62,377 bases of DNA, from contig NZ_JACESB010000015.1 of NCBI RefSeq assembly GCF_013912005.1, positions 1 through 62,377 on the forward strand, read 5' to 3'. Position 1 is the first letter of the stretch. Every line of letters begins with the position of its first letter. Shown here piece after piece: positions 30,208-40,688 of the stretch. Position numbers and translations under genes: made by a program. Under the pieces are notes generated by a model that worked only from the letters and a program-made list of their open reading frames with translations, had not been told where the DNA came from and made no database searches. This DNA comes from Brevundimonas sp. (lineage in GTDB: Bacteria; Pseudomonadota; Alphaproteobacteria; Caulobacterales; Caulobacteraceae).

Positions 30208-31482
30208 ATGGACCCGATCTCCGAACGCCTGCGCGCGCGCCATCCGCAGCGCATCGACCTGTCGCTCGACCGGATGCGGGCGCTGTGCGCGGCCCTGGGC
30301 GATCCTCAGCACCGGCTGCCCCCGGTCATCCACGTGGCCGGAACCAACGGCAAGGGCTCGACCGTGGCCTTCATCCGCGCCATCGCCGAAGCCGCCGGCC
30401 TGAAGGTCCATGCCTACACCTCGCCCCACCTCGTCCGCTTCAACGAGCGCATTCGCCTCGCCGGGCGGCTGATCGAGGACGACCGGCTGAACGCTATCCT
30501 CGACCGGGTCGAGGCGCCGGGACTGGACGCCACGGTGTTCGAGAGCACCACCGCCGCGGCCTTCCTCGCCATGAGCGAGACCCCGGCCGACCTGGCGGTC
30601 ATCGAGGTCGGCCTCGGGGGGGTGCTGGACGCCACCAACGTCATCGAGCGGCCGTTGCTCAGCGTGATCACCCCGGTCGATCTCGATCACGCCGAGTTCC
30701 TCGGGGACTCCCTCGCCGGCGTCGCGCGGGAGAAGGCGGGGGTGCTCAAGCCGGGCGCGCGGGGCCTGATCGCCCGGCAGGCGGAGGCCGCCATGACCGA
30801 GATCGAGGCCGCCGCCGCGCGCGTCGGCGCGCCGCTGACGGTGATGGGGGTGGACTTCGACGCCTGGGCGGAGCGGGGCGGGCTCGCCTTCCAGGACCAG
30901 AGCCGCTTCCTCGACCTGCCGGCTCCGGCGCTGCCGGGCCCTCACCAGTTCGCCAACGCCGGGCTGGCGACGGCGGTGGCGCTGGAGCTCGACCTGCCGG
31001 AGGCGGCGATCGCCCGCGGCCTCCGCGAGGCCAGCTGGCCGGCGCGGCTGCAGCGCCTGACTTCCGGTCCCTACGGCGAGGCGGCGAAGGCGGCGGACGC
31101 CGAACTCTGGCTGGACGGCGGGCACAATCCGCACGCCGGACGGGCGCTGGCGGCGGCCCTCGCCGAGCGGCGCGCTCGCGCGCCCCGTCCGACGGCGCTG
31201 ATCGTCGGCATGCTGGCCAGCAAGGACGCCGGCGGCTTCTTCGCGGCCCTGCGGGAGGCGGAGGCGACGGTGTTCACCGTCCCGTTCGCGGGCGCGGCGG
31301 CGGATCCCGAGGCGCTGGCCGCCGTCGCCCGCGGCCACGGCCTTGGCGCGACCCCGGCGGCCGACCCCCTCCAGGCGCTGCGTCAGGCCCTGCGGCTGGG
31401 CGCGGGCCGGATCGTCATCTGTGGTTCGCTGTACCTCGCCGGCGAGGTGCTGGGCGCCGCCCGCGAGACCTGGCCCGACTGA
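30208..31482 (+). CDS. folC: Bifunctional dihydrofolate/folylpolyglutamate synthase
   Basis: Adds glutamate to dihydropteroate and to folates. The 424-residue Mur-ligase-type protein has the ATP loop HVAGTNGKGST near residue 47, the SPHLVRFNERIRLAG folate-site segment, and VIEVGLGGVLDATNVI. The accD-folC order after trpA is a common alphaproteobacterial arrangement. The gene ends 3 nt from a convergent small gene. Confidence 0.96.
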   Translation: MDPISERLRARHPQRIDLSLDRMRALCAALGDPQHRLPPVIHVAGTNGKGSTVAFIRAIAEAAGLKVHAYTSPHLVRFNERIRLAGRLIEDDRLNAILDRVEAPGLDATVFESTTAAAFLAMSETPADLAVIEVGLGGVLDATNVIERPLLSVITPVDLDHAEFLGDSLAGVAREKAGVLKPGARGLIARQAEAAMTEIEAAAARVGAPLTVMGVDFDAWAERGGLAFQDQSRFLDLPAPALPGPHQFANAGLATAVALELDLPEAAIARGLREASWPARLQRLTSGPYGEAAKAADAELWLDGGHNPHAGRALAAALAERRARAPRPTALIVGMLASKDAGGFFAALREAEATVFTVPFAGAAADPEALAAVARGHGLGATPAADPLQALRQALRLGAGRIVICGSLYLAGEVLGAARETWPD

Positions 31483-31485
31483 ACG

Positions 31486-31791
31486 TCAGCCGTTCGGCCC
31501 GGCGGGCGTGGCCATGGCTTCGCCGTCCGGCAGGCGCATGCGTTGCTGGGCGCGCAGGAATTCGCGGGTCTGCTGGTCCTGGACGAAGCCGCCGCGCGGC
31601 ACGTCCCGGCAGACGCGTTGCTGCATGTTGGAGCCGGTGGCCCGCTCGAAGCGACAGACGCGGCGGGTGGCGGGTTCGTCCGGATCGCGCCGCGCCTCGG
31701 CGGGCGGAGGGGTCGCAGCGATCACGGCCACCTGGTCGGCGGGTGGCGCGGCGACGGTCAGGGCGGCGCTGATGATGAGGACGCTCAGCAT
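31486..31791 (-). CDS. Small exported protein of unknown function
   Basis: 101 residues with a short signal peptide (LSVLIISAALTVAA). The mature protein has a VCRFERATGSNMQQRVCRDV motif: two cysteines about 15 residues apart flanking 'ATGSN', a pattern I associate with small periplasmic proteins of Caulobacterales and Sphingomonadales. Function unknown. GGAGG lies a few nt before the ATG. Confidence 0.7.
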   Translation of the reverse strand: MLSVLIISAALTVAAPPADQVAVIAATPPPAEARRDPDEPATRRVCRFERATGSNMQQRVCRDVPRGGFVQDQQTREFLRAQQRMRLPDGEAMATPAGPNG

Positions 31792-31849
31792 GAAAACCTC
31801 CGGGGCCGTGAGACCAACCCCGGCAGGAGAACACCGATCGGCCGGCGCA

Positions 31850-32206
31850 TCAACCCGCGGCGGAGGATCCGGCGTCGCCCGCGGTGATGCCGGCGTCGGC
31901 CAGCCACTCGACGATCTTGCCCTTCGGCATGGCGCCGACCTTCATCGAGGCCATCTGGCCGTCCTTGAACAGCATCAGGGTCGGGATGCCTTTCACGCCG
32001 AGGCGCGACGGGGTCATCGGGCTGTCGTCGATGTTGACCTTGGCGATCGTGACCTTGCCGGCGAACTCGTCGGCGATCTGCTCCAGCGCCGGGCCGATCT
32101 GCTTGCAGGGGCCGCACCATTCCGCCCAGAAGTCGACGAGAACCGGCTCGGACGCCTTCAGGACGTCGGCTTCGAAGCTGTCGTCGGTGACCTTGACCGT
32201 GGCCAT
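31850..32206 (-). CDS. trxA: Thioredoxin
   Basis: Cytoplasmic dithiol reductant. The 118-residue protein has the active site WAEWCGPCK at about residues 28-36 and the cis-proline GIPTLMLF. The C terminus is extended by about 10 residues ([10 protein letters not shown]) relative to the common 108-residue form. Purine-rich GAGAGA precedes the ATG. It follows addA on the same strand at 109 nt and probably has its own promoter. Confidence 0.96.
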   Translation of the reverse strand: MATVKVTDDSFEADVLKASEPVLVDFWAEWCGPCKQIGPALEQIADEFAGKVTIAKVNIDDSPMTPSRLGVKGIPTLMLFKDGQMASMKVGAMPKGKIVEWLADAGITAGDAGSSAAG

Positions 32207-32315
32207 GCAATCTCTCTCCATCCGCCGCCGTGGGAAGCGCGGCGCTGTCTGTGGGCCGGGCATCGTGCAGTGATTCCGGCGGTTCGCTGGCATGTGGGGC
32301 GCTTCGCCGCGGTTT

Positions 32316-35300
32316 TCAACGCGCGGCCGCGGCGTCCAGAAGCTCCGGCGGAATCGGGGTGAGGCGAGGGCCGTCGGTCCACACCAGGGCGGCCTCGACC
32401 GGCCGGTCCGGATAGAGGTCGCGCAGCACGGAAGCATAGACCGCCAGCTGCAGGATGTATGCGGGGTCGGCGTCCGCGGCGTGGTCGGGCGCCGGACGGT
32501 TGGTCTTGTAGTCGACCACCAGCACCCGGTCCGGCGTGACCACCAGCCGGTCGATGCGGCCGGCGACCGGGGCGCCTTCGTACTGTCCGGCGATCGCCAC
32601 CTCGGCCCGGGACCCGGGTCCGAACACCGCGGCGAAGCGCGCGTCCTCCAGCACCGAGAAGGCGGCGGCGATCATCTCCGCCCGCTGCGCGTCCGACAGG
32701 TCGCGCTCGCGGGCCAGCATCCGGCGCGCTGCGTCGGGCCGCTCTTCCGCCGGCAGGTCGGGCAGGCGCTCGAGCAGCCGGTGGATCAGGTCGCCGCGGC
32801 GGAACCGCCCCAGCGGCCCGCCCGGGGCGCCCGCCGTGGCGAGCGGGGAGGGGGCCGGGACGCGCAGGGCGCCGCCCATCTGCGACGGCGCCGCCGGCCG
32901 GGCCGTGCGATCGGCCGCCGGCGGCCGCCGCGCCCACGCCGGGACCTCGACCCCTGCCGCGGCCGTCTCCGGCCGGGTGTCTCCGGACGCGGATCCGGGG
33001 CCGAAGCGCAGGACGCCGGTCTCCAGCTCCGCGATCTCCCCCGGACGCGTCGCCTGCAGCCGGCCGAAGGCGCCCGCGATCACCTCCCACCAGCAGCCCG
33101 GGTCGTAGCCCTCCTTCGGCCGGGCCAGCCGGCGGCCCATCACGATCAGCCGGTCGCGGGCCCGGGTCAGCGCCACATAGAGCAGGCGCAGCGACTCGGC
33201 GTCGGTGCGGTCGACGCGCGCCTGGCGGACCCGCGCCGAGGCGGCGCAGTCCTGCTTGCTGCTGGCGGGGCACATCAGCCAGGCCTCGCCGCCGTCCTCC
33301 AGCGCCACCGGCATCAGGGTGGGGCCCTGCGGCTTCGCCTTCGAGGTGGTGTCGGGCAGGATCACCACCGGCGCCTCCAGCCCCTTGGCGCCGTGCACCG
33401 TCATCACCCGCACCTCGTCGCGGGCCCCCTCCATCTCCCGCTTCACCTCCACGTCGGCCTGCTCCAGCAAGGCGAGGCAGGTCTCGAGGTCGTGGCCGCC
33501 GCGGGCCTCCGCGGCCAGCACCTGCGCCAGGGTCTCGTCGATCGCCTCCTCGGCCTCGCGGCCCAGACGGTCGAGAATTCGCGCACGGCCGGTGCGGCCG
33601 TCCGACCCCGTGCGGTTGAGGGCGGTCGAGAAGAAGGCGAACGGATCCCGGTCGCGCGCCTCCAGCAGGTCGCGCAGCAGGTCGCGCGCCGCCGTCCAGG
33701 CCGGCTGCTCGTCGGCCCGCCGCTGCAGCTCCCGCCACAGCGAGCGCCCCTCGCGCGCCACCCGGTCGGCCAGCGGATACAGGGCGTCGGCCGGCCCGAA
33801 GTCGGGAAGGTCGCAGAACGGGCTGCGCAGGATCTCGGCGAGCGAAAGATCGTCCTCCGGAAAAAGGGCGAACCGCGCCAGCGCCATCAGGTCGTCGAAG
33901 ACGATGTGCGCCTTCAGCTTCAGCCGGTCGGCCCCGGCCACCGGCACGCCCTCCGTCTTCAGAGCCCGGATGATCTCCTCGAAGGTGGCGTCGCGCCGCC
34001 GCACCAGCACGAGGAAGTCGCCGTAGCGGGCGGGCCGGAGCGCGGGACGGCCGTCGCGGCCAGTGGTCCATACCGGCGTCCCGGTCTCCACCTGCCGGCG
34101 CACCTCCCGCGCCAGCGCCCGGGCCAGCTGCTTGCGGGCGCTGCGGTTGTCCTCCTTGTCCACGGGGGCGTTCCACGCCTCGCGGGCCGGCGCGGCCGGC
34201 TCCTCGAACAGCGGCCACAGTTCGACCGAGCCGTGCTGTCCCCGCCGCGCCGGCCGGTGCACGGCGATGTCGCCGGTCTCTCCGCTGAGGGCGCGGGTGC
34301 GCTCCGGCCCCTCGAAGGCCGCATCGACGAAGGCCAGCACCTCCTCCGTCGACCGGAAGGAGGTGTCGAGCGGCACCGCACGGAAGCGCTCCGCCGGCAC
34401 GATCGCCGCATGCGCCTGGGCCTCCTGCAGCAGCCGCTCCGGCCGCGCGCCCTGGAAGGAGTAGATCGACTGCTTGACGTCGCCGACCGCGAACATGGTC
34501 CGCGGCAGGGCGGCGGCGCGTTCGGCCCCCTCTCCGGCGAAGAAGGGCTCGGTCAGGGCGCGCAGGATGTTCCACTGTTCCGGGGCCGTGTCCTGGGCCT
34601 CGTCGACCAGCACGTGCTCGACCCCGCCGTCCAGCTTGTACAGCACCCAGGCCGCGGCCGAGCGGCGGGTCAGCAGGTCGGCGGTGCGCGCCACCAGGTC
34701 GGTGAAGTCCAGCGCCCCCCGTCGCCGCTTGCCGGCCTCGTAGAGCGCCGCATGCACCCGGGCGAGGGTCAGGAGCTTCTCGGTCTCGTCGGCGATGCGG
34801 GCGGCGCGGACCGTTTCCAGCGTCGCCGCATAGCGGTCCGCCAGCCGCCCCAGCCACTCGGCCGTGGCGGCCGGAGCCGACTTCGTCGCCAGCCGCTTGC
34901 GCGGCTCGCCGCCGGTCAGGAACACCGGCTCCAGCGCCGCGAAGGTCCAGCTCTGGGCCGCCGCGCGCATCCGCCCGGCGCACTCCCGGTCGGCGGCCGA
35001 GCCGGTCGCCATGGCTTCGGCGGCGGCGAGCCAGTCGTCGCGGCCGATCCAGCGCATGAAGTCGGCCTCGACCTCGGCCAGGGACCGCGCGTCGGCGCCG
35101 GCGAGCACCCGAGGCGCCGGGGCCGTCCCGGCCTCGATGCGATCCAGATATTCGAGCAGGGCCTCGCGCCGGGCCTCAACCGCGTCGAGCAGGGCGTGGA
35201 AGGCCTGGAAGTCCAGCTCGACGGCGAAATGGGCGTAGGCCGCGCCCACCGGCCCGTCGGGATCCTGCAGCGCCGCCCGCGCCAGCTCCTCCCGCGCCGC

Positions 35301-35798
35301 GTGCGACAGGTCGCGCGCCGCCTGGTCCTCCAGCACCTCGAAGCCGGGGGCGACCCCCGCCTCGAGCGGAAAGCGCCGCAGCAGCTTTTCGCAGAAGGCG
35401 TGGATGGTCTGGATCTTCAGCCCGCCGGGCGTCTCCAGCGCCCGGGCGAACAGCCGGCGCGCCTCCGACAGCTCCGCCCCCGTCAGCGTCTCCGGGTCGC
35501 GGCCCTCCAGCCCGGCCAGTTCGCGCGCCAGCTCGCGGTCGTCGGCCACCGCCCAGCCGCCCAGCTTGGCGAACAGCCGCGCCTGCATCTCCGCCGCCGC
35601 CGCCTTGGTGTAGGTGACGCACAGGATGTCTCCCGGCCTCACCCGCCGCAGCAGCAGACGCGCCACCCGGTTCACCAGGGTGGTGGTCTTGCCGGACCCG
35701 GCGTTGGCGGTGACGAAGACCGACAGCTCCGGGTCGGCCGCGGTGGCCTGGTGGGCGCGGGCCGCGGCGGCGGGGTCGATCGACACGACGTTGCTCAT
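32316..35798 (-). CDS. addA: Helicase-nuclease subunit AddA
   Basis: UvrD-like helicase and nuclease subunit of AddAB, the alphaproteobacterial counterpart of RecBCD, which resects double-strand breaks for RecA. The 1160-residue protein has Walker [13 protein letters not shown] near residue 35, motif [11 protein letters not shown], motif [22 protein letters not shown] and [12 protein letters not shown], and a C-terminal RecB-type nuclease motif with [10 protein letters not shown]. The ATG at 35798 overlaps the addB stop by 4 nt. Confidence 0.96.
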   Translation of the reverse strand: MSNVVSIDPAAAARAHQATAADPELSVFVTANAGSGKTTTLVNRVARLLLRRVRPGDILCVTYTKAAAAEMQARLFAKLGGWAVADDRELARELAGLEGRDPETLTGAELSEARRLFARALETPGGLKIQTIHAFCEKLLRRFPLEAGVAPGFEVLEDQAARDLSHAAREELARAALQDPDGPVGAAYAHFAVELDFQAFHALLDAVEARREALLEYLDRIEAGTAPAPRVLAGADARSLAEVEADFMRWIGRDDWLAAAEAMATGSAADRECAGRMRAAAQSWTFAALEPVFLTGGEPRKRLATKSAPAATAEWLGRLADRYAATLETVRAARIADETEKLLTLARVHAALYEAGKRRRGALDFTDLVARTADLLTRRSAAAWVLYKLDGGVEHVLVDEAQDTAPEQWNILRALTEPFFAGEGAERAAALPRTMFAVGDVKQSIYSFQGARPERLLQEAQAHAAIVPAERFRAVPLDTSFRSTEEVLAFVDAAFEGPERTRALSGETGDIAVHRPARRGQHGSVELWPLFEEPAAPAREAWNAPVDKEDNRSARKQLARALAREVRRQVETGTPVWTTGRDGRPALRPARYGDFLVLVRRRDATFEEIIRALKTEGVPVAGADRLKLKAHIVFDDLMALARFALFPEDDLSLAEILRSPFCDLPDFGPADALYPLADRVAREGRSLWRELQRRADEQPAWTAARDLLRDLLEARDRDPFAFFSTALNRTGSDGRTGRARILDRLGREAEEAIDETLAQVLAAEARGGHDLETCLALLEQADVEVKREMEGARDEVRVMTVHGAKGLEAPVVILPDTTSKAKPQGPTLMPVALEDGGEAWLMCPASSKQDCAASARVRQARVDRTDAESLRLLYVALTRARDRLIVMGRRLARPKEGYDPGCWWEVIAGAFGRLQATRPGEIAELETGVLRFGPGSASGDTRPETAAAGVEVPAWARRPPAADRTARPAAPSQMGGALRVPAPSPLATAGAPGGPLGRFRRGDLIHRLLERLPDLPAEERPDAARRMLARERDLSDAQRAEMIAAAFSVLEDARFAAVFGPGSRAEVAIAGQYEGAPVAGRIDRLVVTPDRVLVVDYKTNRPAPDHAADADPAYILQLAVYASVLRDLYPDRPVEAALVWTDGPRLTPIPPELLDAAAAR

Positions 35799-38700
35799 TC
35801 CGGGGCCTCGTCCTCGCCGCCGACCACGTGCCACTCCCAGACCCGGGCGAGGTGGTCGTAGTTGCCGCCGAAATTGCCCATGAACTGGGGGGCCATCCAC
35901 GAGGTGTAGGGCCGGCTTTCGTCGTCGAAGGCGGCCACGCCGGCCTTGAGCCGCTCCAGCTCCCGCTCGGCGAGCTGGGCGGCGGTCAGGCTGTTGCTGC
36001 GGACCTGCCGCGCCACGTCGTCGACCTTCGCCGGATCCCGCCGTCCCGTCAGCCGCACGTACAGCAGCTCGGTCGCCTCGGTCGGCGGGGCCGGGAAGCC
36101 GCCGGCGGCGAGGATGGCGGCGGTCAGGGTCAGCTGCGGCGCGAAGCCCTGCAGCACCTGGGCCTGGCTGGGCGCGGAGCCGGTCTTGAAGTCCATCACC
36201 GCCGCGCCGTGGGCGTCCAGCTCGATGCGGTCGGCGCGGGCGGTCAGGACGAACCGGCCGCCCGGCGCGTCGAAGGCGAGCTCCCCCGCCTGCTCGACCA
36301 GCAGGGTGGCGCCGCGCGCCCGCCGCTCGCGCTCGAACCGCTCCAGCCAGAGGGCGCAGTTGCGGGCCAGCGGACGTTCGCGCGCCAGCGCCGGCTCCGC
36401 GAAGCCGGCCTCGTCCAGCGCCTCGTGCAGGAAGCGCTCGATCTCCGCGGCGCAGTCGTCCGGCAGGGCTTCCGGCCAGGTGTGGACCACCCGCTCCACC
36501 GCCGCGTGGATGGCCGTGCCCCGCGCCAGCGCCTCGGCCGACTCCCCCGGCCGGTCCAGCCGGCGCAGGCCGAGGATGCGTTCGGCGTAGACTGCATAGG
36601 GGTCGCGCACCCAGCGCTCGATGGAGGTGACCGGCAACCGCCGCGGGCGGCGGTCCACCGGCGGGGTCGGCCCGGGCCGGCGGGCGTAGTCCGGCGTCGG
36701 GCGGCGCGGCGCGTCCAGCGCGCGGGTCCACGCCTCCACCCCGGCCGGGGCCGCGAGCCGCACCGGCGAGTCCGGGGCGTCGGCTCCGCGGGTCAGCATG
36801 TCCAGCCGCCACAGCCAGCGCGAGCGCACCGCCGGCTGGCCGCCGCGCCGCCCGCTGTGCACCAGCACCACCTCGTCGGCGCAGGCCGCCTGCAGGAAGT
36901 CCTGGGCGCTCTGACCGATGCGGCGCTCCGGCGGCGGCAGCCCCAGCGCCGCGCGCATCGGCCGCGACAGGAAGGGGTCGGTCGGGGCCGGCTGGGGCCA
37001 GACCCCTTCCTCCAGCCCGGCGAGAATCATCCGGTCGGCCCGCACCAGCCGCGCCTCGATCGCCCCGAGAATGCGCAGCGACGGGTGCGTCGCCCCGCCG
37101 GTGCGCACCACGGCGTCGGCCAGCAGGCCCTGCACCAGTTCGACCAGTTCCGCCGGGCCGACCTCGCCCAGCGCCGCGCCGCCCTCGATCAGGGCCGACA
37201 GGGCCTGGGCCGCCGCCTCGCCGTCGGGGCCGGCCCAGGCCTCCTGTCCCGCCAGCGCCTCGATCAGCTCCGCCAGCGCCCGCGCGGCGACGTCGGGCGC
37301 CGCCCTCGCCGCGCGCGCCGACGCCGGCTCCACCAGGGCCCGCAGGCGCGCAGCGAGGGCCGCAGCGGCCTCCAGCCGGGCCAGCCGGGCCGCCGGGGCC
37401 GGGGTCCCGTCCCGGTCGGGCGCCGCGGCCCGCTCCAGCCGACGCAGCAGCCGGTCGAAGCCGCCCGACCGCGGGCCGCGCAGGCCGAAGCGCTCCAGCG
37501 CCTCGACGGCGGATCGCCGGCCGTCCCCGGCCGGCTCCAGCCGGACCAGCGGATGCTTGAGCAGACCGAGCAGCACCTGCGGATCGGCCGGATCCGCCAG
37601 CCATCGGGCGCAGAGGTCGACCAGCGTCCCCGCCGGCATGCGCGCCAGCGGCTGGCCGGCGGAGATGTCCGGGACCACGCCCCACCGCTCGAGCCGCGCC
37701 GCCACCCGCCGGCCCAGCGTCTGGTCGGGGGTGACGAGGGCGCAGGTGCGGCCGGGCGTCTCCAGCGTCTCGCGCATCATCAGGGCGATGGCCGCGGCCG
37801 CCTCCTCCTCGTGCCGCAGGGCCAGCACGCTCAGCCCCTCCAGCCCCTCGGCCACCGGATCGGCGGCCTGGCCGGCGGCGGCCGCGCGCCGGCGCAGCTC
37901 GCGGATGGCCGCGCGCCAGTCGCCGGTGGCGTCGGCCGGGCGCAGCGCCTCGTTGAGCAGCCGCTGCCGCGCCCGGCCGCGCTGGGCCGCCTGCGGCGCC
38001 TCGGCCGGGGCGAACCAGCGACGCACCTGCGCCCGCGCCGTCCCGTGCCGCTCCAGCAGCCGCTTCAGGGCCCGCTGCGGATGCTGTTCGTTGTCGGCGT
38101 CGATCTGGGCCCAGACGTCCTCGTCGAGGTCGAGGTCCAGCCCCGGCAGGACGACGCAGCCCTGCGGCGCCCGCGCCACCGCCCCCAGCACGGCCGCGGC
38201 GGCCGGGACGGTCCCGGTCGAGCCGGCGGCGATCACCGGCTGGACCGGCGGCTGCGCGTCCCACTGCTCCGCCAGCCGCCGCAGCAGGGTGACGCGGCGC
38301 CAGGCGGGATCGACCAGGCCGAGCTCGGCCAGGCGCGCCGGCCAGGCCTGCACCGCCAGCCCGAGGAACTCGGCCGAACGCTCCCAGTGCTCGGCCATCT
38401 CGCCCTCGACGAGGGTGGCGACGCGCTCCGGCGCCTCGACCTCCTCCAGCTGGCAGGAATCGAGAAAGCCGCCCAGGGCGTCGGCGAGGTCGAGGGCGCG
38501 CATCGGGCTGAGGCCGTCGTCGAAGCGCTCGACGATCATCCGCGCCATCTCGAAGCGGCGGGTCAGCGGCGCGATCGCCGGCGGCAGGTCCAGCCCCAGC
38601 GCGCCCGGCGAGAAGGGCGGCTCGTCCTCCTCGAGGTCCCCCAGCGGCCGCACCTGCGGCAGCAGCACCGGCCGCCCCTCCGCCCGCCGCGCCAGCGCCT

Positions 38701-38884
38701 CGGTGAAGGCCCGGGCCGCGCGGCGGTTCGGCAGCAGGACGACGGCGTCGGTCAGGCGCTCCGGCGGCCGCTCGCCGATCCAGGCCAGCACCCCGGCGGC
38801 GAGGTCGTCGAGGAAGGGCCGGCGCGCCTCGATGGCCCACCAGCGGGGGCCCGCGCCGGCGAACGGGTCGAAGCCTCCGCTCAC
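35795..38884 (-). CDS. addB: Double-strand break repair protein AddB
   Basis: Partner of AddA: an inactivated helicase fold plus a second nuclease domain. About 1029 residues from the GTG at 38884 (SGGFDPFAGAGPRWW). The C-terminal nuclease core is AAVMDFKTGSAPSQAQVLQGF, preceded by LDRPGESAEALARGTAIHAA. In Gram-positive AddB, four cysteines bind an iron-sulfur cluster; the C-terminal 60 residues here contain no Cys, so the cluster appears absent. The start overlaps the murU stop by 4 nt. Confidence 0.94.
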   Translation of the reverse strand: MSGGFDPFAGAGPRWWAIEARRPFLDDLAAGVLAWIGERPPERLTDAVVLLPNRRAARAFTEALARRAEGRPVLLPQVRPLGDLEEDEPPFSPGALGLDLPPAIAPLTRRFEMARMIVERFDDGLSPMRALDLADALGGFLDSCQLEEVEAPERVATLVEGEMAEHWERSAEFLGLAVQAWPARLAELGLVDPAWRRVTLLRRLAEQWDAQPPVQPVIAAGSTGTVPAAAAVLGAVARAPQGCVVLPGLDLDLDEDVWAQIDADNEQHPQRALKRLLERHGTARAQVRRWFAPAEAPQAAQRGRARQRLLNEALRPADATGDWRAAIRELRRRAAAAGQAADPVAEGLEGLSVLALRHEEEAAAAIALMMRETLETPGRTCALVTPDQTLGRRVAARLERWGVVPDISAGQPLARMPAGTLVDLCARWLADPADPQVLLGLLKHPLVRLEPAGDGRRSAVEALERFGLRGPRSGGFDRLLRRLERAAAPDRDGTPAPAARLARLEAAAALAARLRALVEPASARAARAAPDVAARALAELIEALAGQEAWAGPDGEAAAQALSALIEGGAALGEVGPAELVELVQGLLADAVVRTGGATHPSLRILGAIEARLVRADRMILAGLEEGVWPQPAPTDPFLSRPMRAALGLPPPERRIGQSAQDFLQAACADEVVLVHSGRRGGQPAVRSRWLWRLDMLTRGADAPDSPVRLAAPAGVEAWTRALDAPRRPTPDYARRPGPTPPVDRRPRRLPVTSIERWVRDPYAVYAERILGLRRLDRPGESAEALARGTAIHAAVERVVHTWPEALPDDCAAEIERFLHEALDEAGFAEPALARERPLARNCALWLERFERERRARGATLLVEQAGELAFDAPGGRFVLTARADRIELDAHGAAVMDFKTGSAPSQAQVLQGFAPQLTLTAAILAAGGFPAPPTEATELLYVRLTGRRDPAKVDDVARQVRSNSLTAAQLAERELERLKAGVAAFDDESRPYTSWMAPQFMGNFGGNYDHLARVWEWHVVGGEDEAPE

Positions 38885-39603
38885 GCCGGCCCCGCCAGCC
38901 GCGCCTCGGCGGCGTCGCGCGCCGCCGGATCGCCGACGTGCATCCAGTCGCCGTCCAGCACGCAGCCGAACAGCCGCCCCGCCGCCGCCGAGCGCCGCCA
39001 GAACCCGCTCAGCGAGAAGGGGCCGTCGGGGCCGTCGGCGACATAGTCGGGCCGGCAGATGTGCACGCCCATGTAGGCGTAGGGGGCGGACGTCGCGTCG
39101 CCGCGGAAGGTCAGGCGCCCGTCGTCGGCGCGGAAGAAGTCGCCGTCGCCCTCGAAGCCGATCGCCCCCTCGCGCGTCGCGAGAAGAAGGGCGGCGTCCA
39201 TGATTGACGGATTCCACAGCCGGGCGAGTTGATCGAGGGCGTTCCCCCGGTCCGTCCAGACGCTGTCGATGTTGGCCACCACCACCGGCGCCGCCCCGAG
39301 CAGCGGCCGCGCCTTCTTCAGCCCGCCGCCGGTCTCGAGCAGCGCGTCGCGCTCGTCGGAGATGGCGATCGCCGGTCCGCGGTCGCGGGCGGCGAGGTGC
39401 GCCTCCAGCCGGTCCGCGAACCAGTGGACGTTGACCACCGCCCGCTCGACCCCGCCCTCCGCCAGCCGGTCCAGCACATGGTCGATCAGCGCCCTCCCCC
39501 CGACCTCCACCAGGGCCTTGGGCCGGTCGTCAGTCAGCGGCCGCATGCGCGTGCCGAGCCCTGCGGCCAGCACCATGGCGGTCTTCGGCAGGGCTGCGGT
39601 CAT
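38881..39603 (-). CDS. murU: N-acetylmuramate alpha-1-phosphate uridylyltransferase (MurU-like)
   Basis: A 240-residue nucleotidyltransferase with the sugar-NTP motif MVLAAGLGTRMRPLTDDRPKALVEVGG at the N terminus and DWMHVGDPAARDAAE at the C terminus. Paired with the kinase encoded immediately upstream, it most likely converts MurNAc-1-phosphate to UDP-MurNAc, a peptidoglycan recycling route that bypasses MurA and is known to confer fosfomycin tolerance in other bacteria. Overlaps both neighbours by 4 nt. Confidence 0.87.
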   Translation of the reverse strand: MTAALPKTAMVLAAGLGTRMRPLTDDRPKALVEVGGRALIDHVLDRLAEGGVERAVVNVHWFADRLEAHLAARDRGPAIAISDERDALLETGGGLKKARPLLGAAPVVVANIDSVWTDRGNALDQLARLWNPSIMDAALLLATREGAIGFEGDGDFFRADDGRLTFRGDATSAPYAYMGVHICRPDYVADGPDGPFSLSGFWRRSAAAGRLFGCVLDGDWMHVGDPAARDAAEARLAGPA

Positions 39604-40688
39604 TGTCGTCCCTCTTCCGGGACATGGCGCGCGAACCAGTCGGCGACGGCGTCCATGCCGGGCTGGCGCAGGTTCCGGCGCAGGTGGTCCCACACCCGTG
39701 GCATGAACTGGAGGTAGCGGGGCTTGCCGTCGCGGGCGACCAGCCGCGCGAAGACTCCGAGGATGCGCGCCTCGTTCAGCGCCGCCAGGGCGACATAGTC
39801 CCGCCAGTAGGACTCGCGGTCGACCATCATCACCTCGCAGTAGTGGTCGAAGGCGACCTTCTCCAGCTCCGGCGGCACGTCGCGGCGGGCGTCCTGCAGC
39901 AGCGAGTGCAGGTCCCACACGGGATGGGCCAGCACCGCGTCCTGGAAGTCGATCATCCCCACCCGCCGCTGGTGCGTCCGCTCCGGCAGCCAGATCAGGT
40001 TCTCCGCGTGGTAGTCGCGGTGGGCGATGGTCCAGGCCTTCTCCTCGCCCATGGCCGCCACCGGCGCCCAGGCGGCCCGCCACTCGTCCAGCGCCGCCGG
40101 ACCGAAGTCCAGCTCCGGCCGCAGCTTCGGCATCCATTCGACGAACAGGTCGACGCCCCCCTGCAGCGCCGTGGCGTCATAGGTCAGCAGCGGCCAGTCG
40201 CCGGCCGGGCCCTGCATCATCTCGGGCAGCAGGGCGGACATGTGCAGCCGGGCGATCGCGTCGACGGCGGCGAGGTACAGCGGCGCCTGGGGCTCGCCCT
40301 CGGCGATGACCTGCGCGAACAGGTCGTCGCCGAGATCCTCGATCACGGCCAGCCCCGCCCCGGCGTCCACGGCCACGATCTCGGGCGTCGACAGCCCGGC
40401 GTGCCGGAAGTGCTCGGCGACGGCGGCGAAGGCCTCGATCCGTCCGGCCGACAGGCGCGCCACGGCGTTCCAGCCCGCGGCCCGGCGCTGCTCCGGCGTC
40501 CACGCCGGGTCGCAGGGGTGGGACTCGGCCGCCGGCGGCTGGTCCATCAGCATCAGGGTCGCCCCCGCCGGCGTGGTCAGCCGCTCGTACCGGCGGGTCG
40601 AGGCGTCGCCGGGCAGGGGCGCGCGCGCGGCCTCGCCCAGTCCGGCGGCCGTCAGGAAGTCGCGGCGGAGGTGTTCGCGGTCAGACAT
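39600..40688 (-). CDS. amgK: N-acetylmuramate/N-acetylglucosamine anomeric kinase (AmgK-like)
   Basis: A 362-residue aminoglycoside-phosphotransferase-fold kinase. The catalytic motif is IAHRDYHAENLIW and the metal motif VGMIDFQDAVL. AmgK phosphorylates the anomeric hydroxyl of recovered MurNAc and GlcNAc; the adjacent MurU-like gene makes this assignment likely. A drug-resistance kinase is improbable given the conserved chromosomal context between tsaE and addB. The ATG at 40688 is chosen over the longer frame because MSDREHLRRDFL aligns with the family start; it overlaps tsaE by 8 nt. Confidence 0.87.
   Translation of the reverse strand: MSDREHLRRDFLTAAGLGEAARAPLPGDASTRRYERLTTPAGATLMLMDQPPAAESHPCDPAWTPEQRRAAGWNAVARLSAGRIEAFAAVAEHFRHAGLSTPEIVAVDAGAGLAVIEDLGDDLFAQVIAEGEPQAPLYLAAVDAIARLHMSALLPEMMQGPAGDWPLLTYDATALQGGVDLFVEWMPKLRPELDFGPAALDEWRAAWAPVAAMGEEKAWTIAHRDYHAENLIWLPERTHQRRVGMIDFQDAVLAHPVWDLHSLLQDARRDVPPELEKVAFDHYCEVMMVDRESYWRDYVALAALNEARILGVFARLVARDGKPRYLQFMPRVWDHLRRNLRQPGMDAVADWFARHVPEEGRQ

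Noticed and set aside
32316-38840. Apparent 2174-codon gene joining addA to sequence upstream
   Set aside because: The first half is the wrong frame of addB. True AddA starts at 35798, where [18 protein letters not shown] begins and overlaps the addB stop.
32292-39046. Open frames of over 1000 codons antisense to addA and addB
   Set aside because: Repetitive Arg/Gln/Leu/Gly-rich translations with no domain, opposite strongly supported genes.
39600-40688. Aminoglycoside resistance gene
   Set aside because: The fold is shared, but pairing with a MurU-like gene in a conserved chromosomal setting favours a MurNAc/GlcNAc kinase.
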